A DNA stretch of 64,000 nucleotides. It comes from Bradyrhizobium sp. 149 (GTDB lineage: Bacteria; Pseudomonadota; Alphaproteobacteria; Rhizobiales; Xanthobacteraceae). The notes under the pieces were generated by a model. That model had not been told where the DNA came from. It was given only the letters and a program-made list of their open reading frames with translations, and made no database searches. Shown piece by piece: positions 16,966 to 25,889 of the stretch. Numbering within the stretch: position 1 is the first letter of the stretch; each line of letters starts with the position of its first letter. The position numbers and the translations under genes were made by a program. The stretch lies in contig NZ_JADPKK010000012.1 of NCBI RefSeq assembly GCF_023073915.1, positions 186,001 to 250,000 on the forward strand, given 5' to 3'.

Positions 16966-17460
16966 CTATAGCTTGGAGATTGCTTCGAGCGTCACGGGTG
17001 GCCGCACGAGCGTCTTGTTGCCATTGCGGTAGAACTTGTGCGTCCATGGATCAAACACCGGCACGCGCGCTTCGACGAATTCGTTGATATCACGTGTAAC
17101 CACGGCAAGATCCTGCAAAGCGGCGATGGCCGCTATGAACAGGTCTGGCTGCCCGAACGTGTGGCGGCGCTTGCGGCCTTCAACGACCATCGTTTTCCAC
17201 CGCACGATTACATCTTCGGTGATGGCGAGTAGCCGGCCCGCGAACAGCGGTCTAAGCATGTTGTCCAGCCACGATTGAAGATCCGCGCGTCTGGCGGGAT
17301 CGGACAGTTGTTCGATGCCATAGACGATTTCGGCGAACGTGACCTCGGTGACATAGAGATCGTCGCCGTTTTGGCTGGCGACAAAATCGGCAACGCCAAG
17401 GTTAGGCTTGGGCCTGCGTAGTTCCGAAACCACGTTGGTATCGAGCAGCCACCCTCTCAA
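16966..17460 (-). CDS. PIN-domain toxin, VapC/FitB type
   Basis: 164 aa PIN-domain ribonuclease. Acidic metal-binding residues are Asp7 in LLDTNVVSELRR, Glu in EVTFAEIVYGIEQL (about 38-44), Asp in PDLFIAAIA (about 106) and the last Asp in TRDINEF. The motif spacing and the phrase TEDVIVRWKTM resemble the FitB subgroup. It is expected to cleave RNA, often tRNA, when not bound by its antitoxin. Its start overlaps the stop of the antitoxin gene by 4 nt, so the two are co-translated. The C-terminus is about 25 residues longer than the minimal PIN domain. Confidence 0.88.
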   Translation of the reverse strand: MRGWLLDTNVVSELRRPKPNLGVADFVASQNGDDLYVTEVTFAEIVYGIEQLSDPARRADLQSWLDNMLRPLFAGRLLAITEDVIVRWKTMVVEGRKRRHTFGQPDLFIAAIAALQDLAVVTRDINEFVEARVPVFDPWTHKFYRNGNKTLVRPPVTLEAISKL

Positions 17461-17750
17461 AGCTCGACGTCCCGAACTTTGGATTTGATCGTCAGGCGTT
17501 CAAACTCCACGTCGCCTAACGGGGATTTGGCAAGGACCGTAACGATGTCACGGCCACTCACGGGACGTTTGAGGCGGTCGAATTCCTCTGCCGCGATAAT
17601 AACCGCGGCGTCTTTCCCGTGCAGCGTAACGCGCTGCGGTCCGGTGCGCTGGGCCTCTCTGACAATCTGGCTCAGGTGAGTTTTGGCATCCTGAAGGCTC
17701 CATCGCCCGGATTGAGAGCGCTTCTTCGACGAGGGACGCTTTGCCGTCAT
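17457..17750 (-). CDS. Phd/YefM-family antitoxin
   Basis: 97 aa. A short basic N-terminus precedes the Phd/YefM DNA-binding fold: WSLQDAKTHLSQIVREAQ, GPQRVTLHGKDAAVIIAAEEFDRL, then a C-terminal toxin-binding segment SPLGDVEFERL. Such antitoxins neutralise their toxin and repress their own operon. Immediately upstream of and overlapping the PIN toxin by 4 nt. Pairing a Phd/YefM antitoxin with a PIN toxin is common. The module lies in the gap after ptsN, where no toxin-antitoxin pair is part of the conserved order, suggesting acquisition. Confidence 0.85.
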   Translation of the reverse strand: MTAKRPSSKKRSQSGRWSLQDAKTHLSQIVREAQRTGPQRVTLHGKDAAVIIAAEEFDRLKRPVSGRDIVTVLAKSPLGDVEFERLTIKSKVRDVEL

Positions 17751-17811
17751 GCTGTGCTTTCTAGTCGGATCAACCAGAATTTAGAGTATCCGAATTCGGC
17801 CGCCAAAGCAA

Positions 17812-17845
17812 AACGGGCACGCCTTCGTCCGAAGGCGTGCCCGTT
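17812..17845 (-). terminator. Intrinsic terminator of the Hsp20-DUF1150 operon
   Basis: A perfect 16-bp inverted repeat AACGGGCACGCCTTCG separated by 2 bases. On the minus strand it is followed by TTTTGCTTT. It lies 30 bp after the DUF1150 stop. Confidence 0.85.
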
Positions 17846-17874
17846 GAAACTCTAATCGTGCGACGTGCGCGTGC

Positions 17875-18147
17875 TCAGTGCACGCTCACCGCTTGCAGCT
17901 CGTTGCTCCAGGCGTTGGCGATCGCGGCTTCGCGGCTGTCGGTCAGCATGATCGGCGTGCCGTCGGCGGCGTGGAGCGCGAAGAGCTTGAGGCCCGGCGC
18001 GATCTTCGGCGCTTCGGGAAACAGGCCCGGCACATCTTCGGAGCGGATCTGCTTCACATAGGCGATATGGCCTTCGCCGAGGGTTGCCAGCGTCTCTGGC
18101 GAGACGTTCTTGGCTTCGTATTCGAACGCAACGTGACCTTCACTCAT
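17875..18147 (-). CDS. DUF1150 family protein
   Basis: 90 aa conserved alphaproteobacterial protein of unknown function: AFEYEAKNVSPETLATLGEG, IAYVKQIRSEDVPGLFP, then LKLFALHAADGTPIMLTDSREAAIANA, which matches the DUF1150 pattern I know. No membrane segment or catalytic motif. It follows the Hsp20 gene by 50 bp on the same strand and ends just before a strong terminator, so both are one heat-shock transcript. The pairing is common in rhizobia and suggests a role in heat or proteostasis, but that is inference from context only. Confidence 0.85.
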   Translation of the reverse strand: MSEGHVAFEYEAKNVSPETLATLGEGHIAYVKQIRSEDVPGLFPEAPKIAPGLKLFALHAADGTPIMLTDSREAAIANAWSNELQAVSVH

Positions 18148-18197
18148 GGTCTCGACTCCTCTGGGAAACTAAGCGGTCGAGTCCGCTACTCGTTCCA

Positions 18198-18623
18198 TTA
18201 TTCGTGCTCATTGATAGCGATTGTCTTAACGATCCTCTCCGGTTCCGGCCGGGCAAGATCGATCGCCAGCAATCCGTTCTTCAGATCCGCACCCAGCACC
18301 AGCATCCCCTCCGCCAGCACGAAGGTGCGCTGGAAGTGACGCGCGGCGATGCCGCGATGGATGTATTGCCGGGTCTTGTCGTCCTGCTGCCGTCCGCGAA
18401 TGACGAGCTGGTTTTCCTCAATGGTTACATCGAGTTGGTCGCGGGTGAATCCGGCGACCGCCAGCGTGATTCGCAAACGCTCGGGCTGGCCGTCCGACCG
18501 GTCGCACCTCTCGATATTGTAGGGAGGGTAACCGTCGGCGCCTTTGACGACACGATCGAGCACGCGCTCGATCTCGTCGAAGCCCAGAAGGAACGGACTG
18601 GAAAGCGTGGGAACACGAGACAT
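18198..18623 (-). CDS. Small heat-shock protein, Hsp20 family
   Basis: 141 aa class A-like small heat-shock protein. The alpha-crystallin domain runs from about residue 33 to 125: PPYNIERCDRSDGQPERLR, ITLAVAGFTRDQLDVTIEEN, and the hairpin LVIRGRQQDDKTRQYIHRGIA with the usual Arg. The conserved C-terminal I-x-I-type anchor is replaced by IVKTIAIN. These chaperones hold unfolding proteins in oligomers until Hsp70/ClpB can act. The leader contains a ROSE-type RNA thermometer over the Shine-Dalgarno and a sigma-32-like promoter. DUF1150 follows in the same transcript. Confidence 0.93.
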   Translation of the reverse strand: MSRVPTLSSPFLLGFDEIERVLDRVVKGADGYPPYNIERCDRSDGQPERLRITLAVAGFTRDQLDVTIEENQLVIRGRQQDDKTRQYIHRGIAARHFQRTFVLAEGMLVLGADLKNGLLAIDLARPEPERIVKTIAINEHE

Positions 18624-18690
18624 AGTTTACAAAGTCCTCTCGAAGCGACTTTGGCGCATCAGGGCCCGTCAAGGCACCCCTTGATCAGCA
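18624..18690 (-). ncRNA. ROSE-type RNA thermometer in the Hsp20 leader
   Basis: The 3' hairpin (18652-18631 on the minus strand) pairs AAAGUC with GACUUU and, next to it, UCGCU with the Shine-Dalgarno AGGA, leaving one G unmatched. UYGCU opposite AGGA with a bulged or G-G paired G is the ROSE signature. A second hairpin UCAAGG-GGUG-CCUUGA lies upstream at 18684-18669. ROSE elements melt on heat shock to free the ribosome-binding site. Confidence 0.75.
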
Positions 18691-18719
18691 ATATGGGCAT
18701 ATCCGCGTGTGGGTTCAAG
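18691..18719 (-). promoter_or_regulatory. Sigma-32 (RpoH)-type heat-shock promoter
   Basis: CTTGAA (18719-18714), a 16-bp spacer and CCCATAT (18697-18691) on the minus strand match the RpoH consensus. The predicted start, about 7 nt downstream, would give a leader of roughly 60 nt containing both ROSE hairpins. Confidence 0.65.
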
Positions 18720-18962
18720 GACGTAGCGGGGGCTGTGGATTGGCCATCCCTACGCTGCTCACCCACAGCTCAATCGCGGAGAGATTGTCATGGCGGGTGC
18801 GTCCCGGCGATCCGCGGCCTTCCTTGCGGCGGTCAGAAGGGGATGCGCGGACAAGCCTGGGCACGACGAATTTGCGAGCGAATTATCGCAATGAAAACAG
18901 GCACCCCGCTACTGTGCATGGGGTTGTTTTCGCGGTTTGATCGACGCGACCTGCGGAACTGG
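18720..18962. other. Intergenic region between the Hsp20 promoter and ugpC
   Basis: About 240 bp. Apart from a weak hairpin at 18894-18930 that could end the ugp transcript, I see no gene, tRNA or regulatory motif. Confidence 0.5.
18894..18930 (-). terminator. Possible terminator after ugpC
   Basis: AAAACA...ACCCC pairs with GGGGT...TGTTTT with a 3-base bulge and a loop of about 12 bases. The ends are A/T-rich on both strands, so it could serve as a terminator, but the stem is imperfect. Confidence 0.35.
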
Positions 18963-20051
<1,089 letters not shown>

Positions 20052-20068
20052 GAAAACTCACTTCTAAA

Positions 20069-20120
20069 AACCTACTTCCAAGAACCTACTTCCAAGAACC
20101 TACTTCCAAGAACCTACTTC
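20069..20120. repeat. 14-bp tandem repeat between ugpE and ugpC
   Basis: AACCTACTTCCAAG occurs three full times (20069-20082, 20083-20096, 20097-20110) plus ten bases of a fourth that contain the ugpE stop codon. In the sense of the ugp transcript each unit reads CTTGGAAGTAGGTT, carrying a Shine-Dalgarno-like purine core. The last unit ends 18 bp before the ugpC ATG. Confidence 0.95.
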
Positions 20121-20962
20121 TCAGTCTCGACCAGGCCGCGCACGAACAGTTTCTGCATAACGACCACGACGAACACCGGCGGCAGCATCGCGAGCACGGC
20201 GGTGGCCATCACGATCGGCCATTCGGTCAGCGCGTCGGTGGTGGTGATCATCTTGCGGATGCCGACCTGGATGGTCTGCATGTCGTCGCGGGTGGTGATC
20301 AGCAGCGGCCAGAGATACTGATTCCAGCCGAGAATGAAGAGGATCACGAACAGCGCCGCCATGTTGGTCCGCGACAGCGGCAGCAGCGTGTCCCAGAAGA
20401 AGCGGAACGGGCCGGCGCCGTCGATGCGCGAGGCCTCCAGCAGCTCGTCCGGCACCGTCATGAAGAATTGGCGGAACAGCAGCGTCGCGGTGGCCGAGGC
20501 AATCAGCGGCAGTGACAGACCGGCGTAGCTGTCGAGCATGTGCAGATCGGCGACGATCTTGTAGGTCGGGTAGATGCGCACCTCGACGGGCAGCATCAGG
20601 GTGACGAAGATGATCCAGAAGATCGGCATCCGGAACGGAAAGCGGAAATAGACGATCGCGTAGGCCGAGATGATCGAGATTGCGATCTTGCCGACTGCGA
20701 TCAGCAGCGCCATCACCAGCGAGTTCAGCATCATGTTGCCGACGGGCTCGCGGGTCGAGCCGCTCGTGCCGACGAAGATGGTTTGGTAGTAGACCTCGAA
20801 GAAATGCCCGCCCGGCAGCAGCGACATCTGCCCGTTGGCGATCAGCGCGTTGTCCTGGGTGGAGGCCACGATCGCGATGTAGACCGGGAACGCGACGATG
20901 GCGATCCCGACCCAGAGGATGAAATGAGCGACGTAGCGCCGAAAGCCCTCTTCCTCGACCAT
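20114..20962 (-). CDS. ugpE: sn-Glycerol-3-phosphate ABC importer permease UgpE
   Basis: 282 aa inner-membrane permease with six predicted helices (for example FILWVGIAIVAFPVYIAIVA at the N-terminus). The EAA loop, which contacts the ATPase, is ELLEASRIDGAGPFRFFWDTLLPL. The substrate pathway is shared with UgpA. The start overlaps the ugpA stop by one base, and the stop lies in a 14-bp tandem repeat before ugpC. Identity as UgpE rather than a general sugar permease rests on the complete ugpBAEC set and the clear UgpB. Confidence 0.9.
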   Translation of the reverse strand: MVEEEGFRRYVAHFILWVGIAIVAFPVYIAIVASTQDNALIANGQMSLLPGGHFFEVYYQTIFVGTSGSTREPVGNMMLNSLVMALLIAVGKIAISIISAYAIVYFRFPFRMPIFWIIFVTLMLPVEVRIYPTYKIVADLHMLDSYAGLSLPLIASATATLLFRQFFMTVPDELLEASRIDGAGPFRFFWDTLLPLSRTNMAALFVILFILGWNQYLWPLLITTRDDMQTIQVGIRKMITTTDALTEWPIVMATAVLAMLPPVFVVVVMQKLFVRGLVETEK

Positions 20963-21843
20963 CAGTAGGTCACCTTGCGTTCGACGAAGCGGAACTGGAT
21001 TCCCGTCAGCACGATGACCATGACCATCAGGATCACCGATTGCGCGGCCGAGCTGCCGAGATTGCCGCCGAGCAGGCCGTCGGAATAGACCTTGTAGACC
21101 AGCGTCTCCGTCGACTTGCCTGGACCGCCGCGGGTCATGGTGTCGATGATGCCGAACGTGTCGAAGAAGGCATAGACGATGTTGACCACCAGCAGGAAGA
21201 AGATGGTCGGCGACAGCAGCGGGAACGTCACGGTCCAGAACCGCCGCATCGGGCGCGCGCCGTCGATCGCGGCGGCCTCGAACACGGATTTCGGGATGGC
21301 CTGCAGACCGGCGAGGAAGAACAGGAAATTATAGGAGATCTGCTTCCACGCTGCGGCGAGGATGATCAGCGCCGCGGCCTGGTCGCCGTCGAGCAGTGGA
21401 TTCCAGTCGATCCCCATTCCGCGCAGATAGCGCGAGAGCACGCCGAGCGAGGGATGCAGCATGAAAATCCAGAGCACGCCAACGACCGGCGGCGCCACCG
21501 CGTAGGGCCAGATCAAGAGCGTGCGGTAGAGCATCGAGCCGCGCAGCGGCTTGTCCGCCATCACGGCGAGCAGCAGCGCGAGCGATAGCGACGAGACCGC
21601 AATGGCAAACGAGAAGAAGAAGGTCCGGAGGATTGCCTCGAAATAGGCTGCGTCCTTGAACAGCTCGATATAGTTCTCGAACCACACAAAGGTCGTCGAC
21701 AGACCGAAGGCATCCTGGAGCAGGAACGACTGGATCACCGCCTGCAAGGCCGGCCAGTAAAAGAAAATCAGGACGATCGCGAGCTGCGGCGCAACCAGCG
21801 CGTAGGGCAACAGCTTTGTTTGGAAAATCGCTTGCTTTTGCAT
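20962..21843 (-). CDS. ugpA: sn-Glycerol-3-phosphate ABC importer permease UgpA
   Basis: 293 aa permease, six membrane helices, beginning [20 protein letters not shown]. The EAA loop is [20 protein letters not shown]. The YDTFGIID-like segment ([20 protein letters not shown]) is typical of the UgpA/MalF group. It forms the heterodimeric channel with UgpE. It lies 47 bp after ugpB and abuts ugpE. Confidence 0.92.
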   Translation of the reverse strand: MQKQAIFQTKLLPYALVAPQLAIVLIFFYWPALQAVIQSFLLQDAFGLSTTFVWFENYIELFKDAAYFEAILRTFFFSFAIAVSSLSLALLLAVMADKPLRGSMLYRTLLIWPYAVAPPVVGVLWIFMLHPSLGVLSRYLRGMGIDWNPLLDGDQAAALIILAAAWKQISYNFLFFLAGLQAIPKSVFEAAAIDGARPMRRFWTVTFPLLSPTIFFLLVVNIVYAFFDTFGIIDTMTRGGPGKSTETLVYKVYSDGLLGGNLGSSAAQSVILMVMVIVLTGIQFRFVERKVTY

Positions 21844-21890
21844 GATGCCAGCAGAGCGGCAGGCCGGGTCGCGGCCTGCCGCTCATTGCC

Positions 21891-23207
21891 TCACTTGACG
21901 GCGGTCTTTTCGAACTGCCGCAGCATCGTGTTGCCGCGCTCGACGGCGGCATCCAGCGCCTGCTTGGCGGTCTTCTTGCCGGCCAGCGCCTGCTCGATCT
22001 CTTCCGACCAGACATCGCGGAGCTGAACCATGTTGCCGAGGCGCAGACCGCGCGAATTCTCGGTCGGCTCCTTGTTGGTCAGCTCGAGCAGCGGGGTCTC
22101 GAGATAGGGCTGATCCTTGTAGAAGCCCTCTTCCTTCGCCTTGGCGTAGGCCGCCTTGGTGATCGGCAGATAGCCCGAAGCCTTGTGGATATAGACCTGG
22201 CGATCGGTGTCCGAGAGGAAGGTCAGGAATTTTGCGACGCCCTTGTATTCGTCGGCCGATTTGCCGCCCATGACCCAGAGCGAAGCGCCGCCGATGATCG
22301 AGTTCTGCGGTGCGCCCTTCACGTCCGGATAATACGGCATCGGCACCGCGGTAAAGTTGAACTTGGCCTGCGCCTTGACGTTGCCGAAGAAGGCCGACGA
22401 GGTCAGGTAGATCGGACATTCGCCCGACGTGAAGCGGCCTTCGCCGGTGTTGGTGCGGCCGGCATAGTCGTAGACCTTGGTCTTCTGAAGCTCGACCAGG
22501 GATTCGAGATGCTTGACCTGAAGCGGCCCATTGAACTCCAGCACCGTGTCGAAACCGTCGAGGCCGTTGGCCTTGCTGGCGAGTGGCACGTTGTGCCAGG
22601 CGGAGAGCTGCTCGAGATTGACCCAAGTGACCCAGGAGCCGGAGAAGCCGCAGGTGTCATGACCGGCAGCCTTCAGCTTCTTGGCGGCCTCGAACGTTTC
22701 GGGCCAGGTCTTCGGGATCTCGACATTCGCTTTCTTCAGCTCGTCGAGGTTGACCCACATCACGGTGGACGACGAGTTGAAGGGGAAGGACAGCATCTCG
22801 CCCTTCGATGTCGAGTAATAGCCGGTGATGGCCGGCAGGTAGATCTTGGGATCGAACTTTTCGCCGGCGTCGGCCATCAGCTTGTAGACGGGCTTCACGG
22901 CGCCGGTCGCAGCCATCATGGTCGCGGTGCCGACTTCGAACACCTGCATGATGTGGGGCGCGTTGTTGGCACGGAAGGCCGCGATGCCCGCGTTCATCGT
23001 GTCGGCATAATTGCCCTTGTAGGTCGGGACGACCTTGAAGTCAGGCTGCGACGCGTTGAAGTCGGTGGCGAGCTTGACGATGACGTCGTTGTTGGCGCCG
23101 GTCATCGCGTGCCACCACTGGATTTCGGTCACGGCCAAGGCCGGTGAGGCCGACATTCCAACTGTGAGTGCAATAGCGGCAGCCGCTCCAAAGTGTCGAA
23201 GAGCCAT
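21891..23207 (-). CDS. ugpB: sn-Glycerol-3-phosphate-binding periplasmic protein UgpB
   Basis: 438 aa solute-binding protein with a cleavable signal peptide (ALRHFGAAAAIALTVGMSA, cleavage probably after ALA). The mature start VTEIQWWHAMTGANND, followed by YKGNYADTMNAGIAAFRA and PHIMQVFEVGTATMM, is characteristic of UgpB and includes ligand-contact aromatic residues. ATG 23207 is chosen because GGAGG lies 8 nt upstream; an upstream extension in the same frame has no signal character. A candidate Pho box precedes it at 23262-23279. First gene of ugpBAEC; in other rhizobia this operon is induced by phosphate starvation through PhoB. Confidence 0.94.
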   Translation of the reverse strand: MALRHFGAAAAIALTVGMSASPALAVTEIQWWHAMTGANNDVIVKLATDFNASQPDFKVVPTYKGNYADTMNAGIAAFRANNAPHIMQVFEVGTATMMAATGAVKPVYKLMADAGEKFDPKIYLPAITGYYSTSKGEMLSFPFNSSSTVMWVNLDELKKANVEIPKTWPETFEAAKKLKAAGHDTCGFSGSWVTWVNLEQLSAWHNVPLASKANGLDGFDTVLEFNGPLQVKHLESLVELQKTKVYDYAGRTNTGEGRFTSGECPIYLTSSAFFGNVKAQAKFNFTAVPMPYYPDVKGAPQNSIIGGASLWVMGGKSADEYKGVAKFLTFLSDTDRQVYIHKASGYLPITKAAYAKAKEEGFYKDQPYLETPLLELTNKEPTENSRGLRLGNMVQLRDVWSEEIEQALAGKKTAKQALDAAVERGNTMLRQFEKTAVK

Positions 23208-23261
23208 CAAGTAAACCTCCCTTGGGCCGTCAAAAATGATCGCTTGCGCTAGCAGCGCCAT

Positions 23262-23279
23262 ATGACGTTCACATGACTG
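23262..23279 (-). promoter_or_regulatory. Candidate Pho box upstream of ugpB
   Basis: CAGTCATGTGAACGTCAT on the minus strand: two GTCAT direct repeats whose starts are 11 bp apart, the PhoB layout (consensus CTGTCAT-N4-CTGTCAT). Three of fourteen repeat positions differ. It lies 55 bp before the ugpB ATG. Confidence 0.5.
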
Positions 23280-23427
23280 TGTAAGCGGCCGAAACGAAAG
23301 CGGCAAGCGCTGGAAAAGGGAAGCCGTCAAATAGGCGAATGCCGAGCGCGCAGCGTCGAACGTTCGCGGTGCACAGAGCGCCCGCGCCGCAGTGCGGCAT
23401 TGCCGTCGGATGTAGAAGGCGAGGGAC

Positions 23428-24645
23428 CTAGCGCTTGCGCTCGGGTCCGCAGACCGTGCCTTGCTCGACCATCGCGTCGATCTCGGACCTGGAGTAGCCG
23501 AATTCGCCCAGCACCTCGGCGGCGTGCTGGCTGAATTTCGGCGGCAGGCGACGCAGGCTCGGCTTGCTGCGATCGAGCCGGATCGGGGACGCGACGCCCT
23601 TGTACCAGTCCTTTTCGATAATATCGCCGCGCGCGATCGTGTGCGGGTTGGTCAATGCCTGGTCGATCTTCTGCACGGGGCCTGCGGGCAGCCCTGCGGC
23701 AAGCAGGCGATTGCACAGCGGCTCAGCCTCGTGCTGGCTGAACACCGCGGCGAGCTCGGCCCGCAGCGCCTCGCGATTGGCGATGCGATCCTTGTTGCGG
23801 GCAAAGCGCGGATCGGTGCCGAGTTCGGGCTTGCCGATCTCCTTGGCCAGCTTGCGGAAGGTGCCGTCATTGCCGACGCCGATGAAGATGTTGTCGGTCT
23901 TGGTCGGGAAGATCGCATAGGGCACGAGGTTGGGATGCTCGTTGCCCGTGAGCGACGGCGGCCTGCCATGCATGAAATAATTCGCGGTGTGCGGATGCAT
24001 GATGGCGAGACCCGTCTCGTACAGCGTCGTCTCCAGGAATTGGCCCTGGCCCGAGCGCTGCCGCTCCGACAGCGCCATCAGGATGCCGATCGCCGCATAG
24101 AGGCCGGTGCCGATGTCGACCAGGGGCACGCCGATCCGCATCGGCCCGCTATCGGGCGAGCCGGTCGCAGCTATCATGCCGGTCATCGCCTGGATGATGG
24201 CGTCATAGCCGGGATTGCCGCCGCGCGGGCCGTCGGCGCCGAAGCCGCAGATCCGGCAATGCACAAGCCGCGGGAATTTTTCGCGCAGCACCTCGTTGCC
24301 GATGCCCCATTTCTCCAGCGTGCCCGGCTTGAAGTTCTCGATCAGGACGTCGGCGCTCTCCAGCATCTTGAGCAGCACGGTCCGGCCGCCCTCGGAGGCG
24401 AGGTCGAGGCCGATCGAGCGCTTGTTGCGGTTGATGCCGATGAAATAGGCCGCGTCATCCTCGTGGAAGGGAGGGCCCCAGTCGCGGACCTCGTCGCCTG
24501 CGGGCGGCTCGACCTTGATCACGTCGGCGCCGTGGTCGGCGAGGATCTGGGTGCAATAGGGACCGCCGAGCACGCGGGTGAGATCGATGACGCGCAGGCC
24601 GCTCATTGCGCCCGTGGCAGCTCCGGAACTGGCGGCTTCAGTCAT
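23428..24645 (-). CDS. CaiB/BaiF family (class III) CoA transferase
   Basis: 405 aa class III CoA transferase. Family marks are LRVIDLTRVLGGPYCTQILAD at the N-terminus, VIKVEPPAGDEVRDWGPPF, NRNKRSIGLDL, and the catalytic Asp within PGYDAIIQAMTGM. These enzymes move CoA between carboxylic acids through an aspartyl-CoA thioester. The substrate pair cannot be read; formyl-CoA, succinyl-CoA:glutarate or related activities are possible. The ATG at 24645 follows AGGAG. It lies downstream of ugpB's divergent-free gap on the same strand but about 220 bp upstream of it, so separate transcription is likely. Confidence 0.88.
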   Translation of the reverse strand: MTEAASSGAATGAMSGLRVIDLTRVLGGPYCTQILADHGADVIKVEPPAGDEVRDWGPPFHEDDAAYFIGINRNKRSIGLDLASEGGRTVLLKMLESADVLIENFKPGTLEKWGIGNEVLREKFPRLVHCRICGFGADGPRGGNPGYDAIIQAMTGMIAATGSPDSGPMRIGVPLVDIGTGLYAAIGILMALSERQRSGQGQFLETTLYETGLAIMHPHTANYFMHGRPPSLTGNEHPNLVPYAIFPTKTDNIFIGVGNDGTFRKLAKEIGKPELGTDPRFARNKDRIANREALRAELAAVFSQHEAEPLCNRLLAAGLPAGPVQKIDQALTNPHTIARGDIIEKDWYKGVASPIRLDRSKPSLRRLPPKFSQHAAEVLGEFGYSRSEIDAMVEQGTVCGPERKR

Positions 24646-24790
24646 GCCTACGCTTCTCCTGTGGCGGCGCTCGAACACAGGCCTAGCGAGGTTTTTTTGC
24701 CCCAGCAATGGCTTGCCGCGTGGGGGCCGCATGCAGCGCGAGCCGCAATCCCGCGGCATGGCAAATGACGGCTTGGCAAATCAAACAGAA
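24646..24790. other. Intergenic region upstream of the CoA transferase
   Basis: Holds the AGGAG of the CoA transferase (24660-24656); the rest is featureless apart from the terminator hairpin that follows at 24791. Confidence 0.4.
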
Positions 24791-24824
24791 TTGGCCGGCC
24801 CGAGGGGGATCCCGGGCCGGCCAA
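24791..24824 (-). terminator. Hairpin terminator after ohr
   Basis: Perfect 12-bp stem TTGGCCGGCCCG ... CGGGCCGGCCAA with a 10-base loop, 11 bp past the ohr stop. The following minus-strand bases TTCTGTTTG form a weak U-rich tail. Confidence 0.65.
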
Positions 24825-24835
24825 TCCGCGCATGA

Positions 24836-25261
24836 TCAGACGACCGTCAGGCGAACGTCGACATTGCCGCGCGTCGCGTTGGAATACGGACACACCTGGT
24901 GCGCCTTCTCCACCAGCGCCTCGGCTTCCGCACGGGCGAGGCCCGGCAGCGAGACGGCAAGGTCGATGTCGAGGCCGAAACCGCCTTCGGAGCGCGGGCC
25001 GATGCCGACGGTCGAGGTCACGGAGGCGTCAGCCGGAACCTTCGGCCCGCCCTGCGAGGATACGAACTTCATCGCGCCGATGAAGCAGGCGGCATAGCCC
25101 GCCGCAAACAGCTGCTCGGGATTGTTGCCGGCGCCGCCTCCGCCGCCGAGCTCCTTCGGCGTGGTGAGCTTGACGTCGAACGCGCCGTCGAGGGTCGCAG
25201 CATGGCCGTCGCGGCCGCCGGTGGCTTTTGCGCTGGTCTTGTAGAGGACGTTCACTGACAT
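24836..25261 (-). CDS. ohr: Organic hydroperoxide resistance protein (Ohr/OsmC family)
   Basis: 141 aa thiol peroxidase of the Ohr subgroup. The two catalytic cysteines are Cys59 in [11 protein letters not shown] and Cys124 in [11 protein letters not shown], and the N-terminal Ohr strand [14 protein letters not shown] is typical. Ohr reduces organic hydroperoxides with lipoyl/dihydrolipoamide as reductant. The ATG at 25261 has the GGGAG-like CTGAGTT reverse context weak, but the length matches. It diverges from a MarR-family ohrR across 152 bp that holds two similar operator-like motifs. Confidence 0.95.
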   Translation of the reverse strand: MSVNVLYKTSAKATGGRDGHAATLDGAFDVKLTTPKELGGGGGAGNNPEQLFAAGYAACFIGAMKFVSSQGGPKVPADASVTSTVGIGPRSEGGFGLDIDLAVSLPGLARAEAEALVEKAHQVCPYSNATRGNVDVRLTVV

Positions 25262-25313
25262 TTTCGTCTCCCTGAGTTTTCGGTGGGGCGCGATCTTTAT
25301 GGCAAACAATTAG

Positions 25314-25365
25314 ATTGTGCGCAATTGAAATTATAGCGCCTCACATTTAATTGTTCGCAATTGAA
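25314..25365. promoter_or_regulatory. Paired OhrR operator-like sites
   Basis: ATTGTGCGCAATTGAA (25314-25329) and ATTGTTCGCAATTGAA (25350-25365) are direct repeats 36 bp apart differing at one base. Each has internal dyad symmetry (ATTG-N4-CAAT), the layout of MarR/OhrR sites. Confidence 0.7.
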
Positions 25366-25413
25366 TGTGCCGCCGGCCGGCCCCAGAATGGAGCAGGTCC
25401 TGTGAGATTCTCC

Positions 25414-25875
25414 ATGCCCCGGAAACATTCGGCAGCGGACGCCCCGCTGCGCCTCGACAACCAGATCTGCTTCGCGGTCTATTCGGCCGCGCACGCCTTC
25501 AACCGCGTCTACAAGCCGCTGCTGGACCGGCTCGGCCTGACCTATCCGCAATATCTGGTGATGCTGGTGCTGTGGGAGCGCGACGACGTGCCGGTCAAGG
25601 ACATCGGCGAGAAGCTGTTCCTGGATTCGGGCACATTGACGCCGCTGCTCAAACGGCTCGAAGCCGCTCACCTCGTCAAGCGCACGCGTTCGAGCGAGGA
25701 CGAGCGTCAGGTGCTGATCGCGCTGACCCCGCAGGGCCACGCCTTGAAGGACAAGGCGCGCGCCGTGCCGCAATCGATCCTGGCGGCATCGGACTGCTCG
25801 GTCTCGGAACTGGTCGCGATGAAAGACGAAATTGTCGGGTTGCGCGATAGGTTGAACGCGGTGATCGGGGAGTAG
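25414..25875 (+). CDS. ohrR: MarR-family organic peroxide sensor OhrR
   Basis: 153 aa winged-helix repressor. The redox-sensing cysteine is Cys19 in [20 protein letters not shown], at the same place as the reactive Cys of OhrR, with the Tyr partners in [20 protein letters not shown]. The DNA-recognition region is [23 protein letters not shown] and the wing [14 protein letters not shown]. Peroxide oxidation of the Cys releases the operator and derepresses ohr. A GTG at 25402 is an alternative start; ATG 25414 gives the usual length. Divergent from ohr. Confidence 0.92.
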   Translation: MPRKHSAADAPLRLDNQICFAVYSAAHAFNRVYKPLLDRLGLTYPQYLVMLVLWERDDVPVKDIGEKLFLDSGTLTPLLKRLEAAHLVKRTRSSEDERQVLIALTPQGHALKDKARAVPQSILAASDCSVSELVAMKDEIVGLRDRLNAVIGE

Positions 25876-25889
25876 GGGGCTTTACGCGC

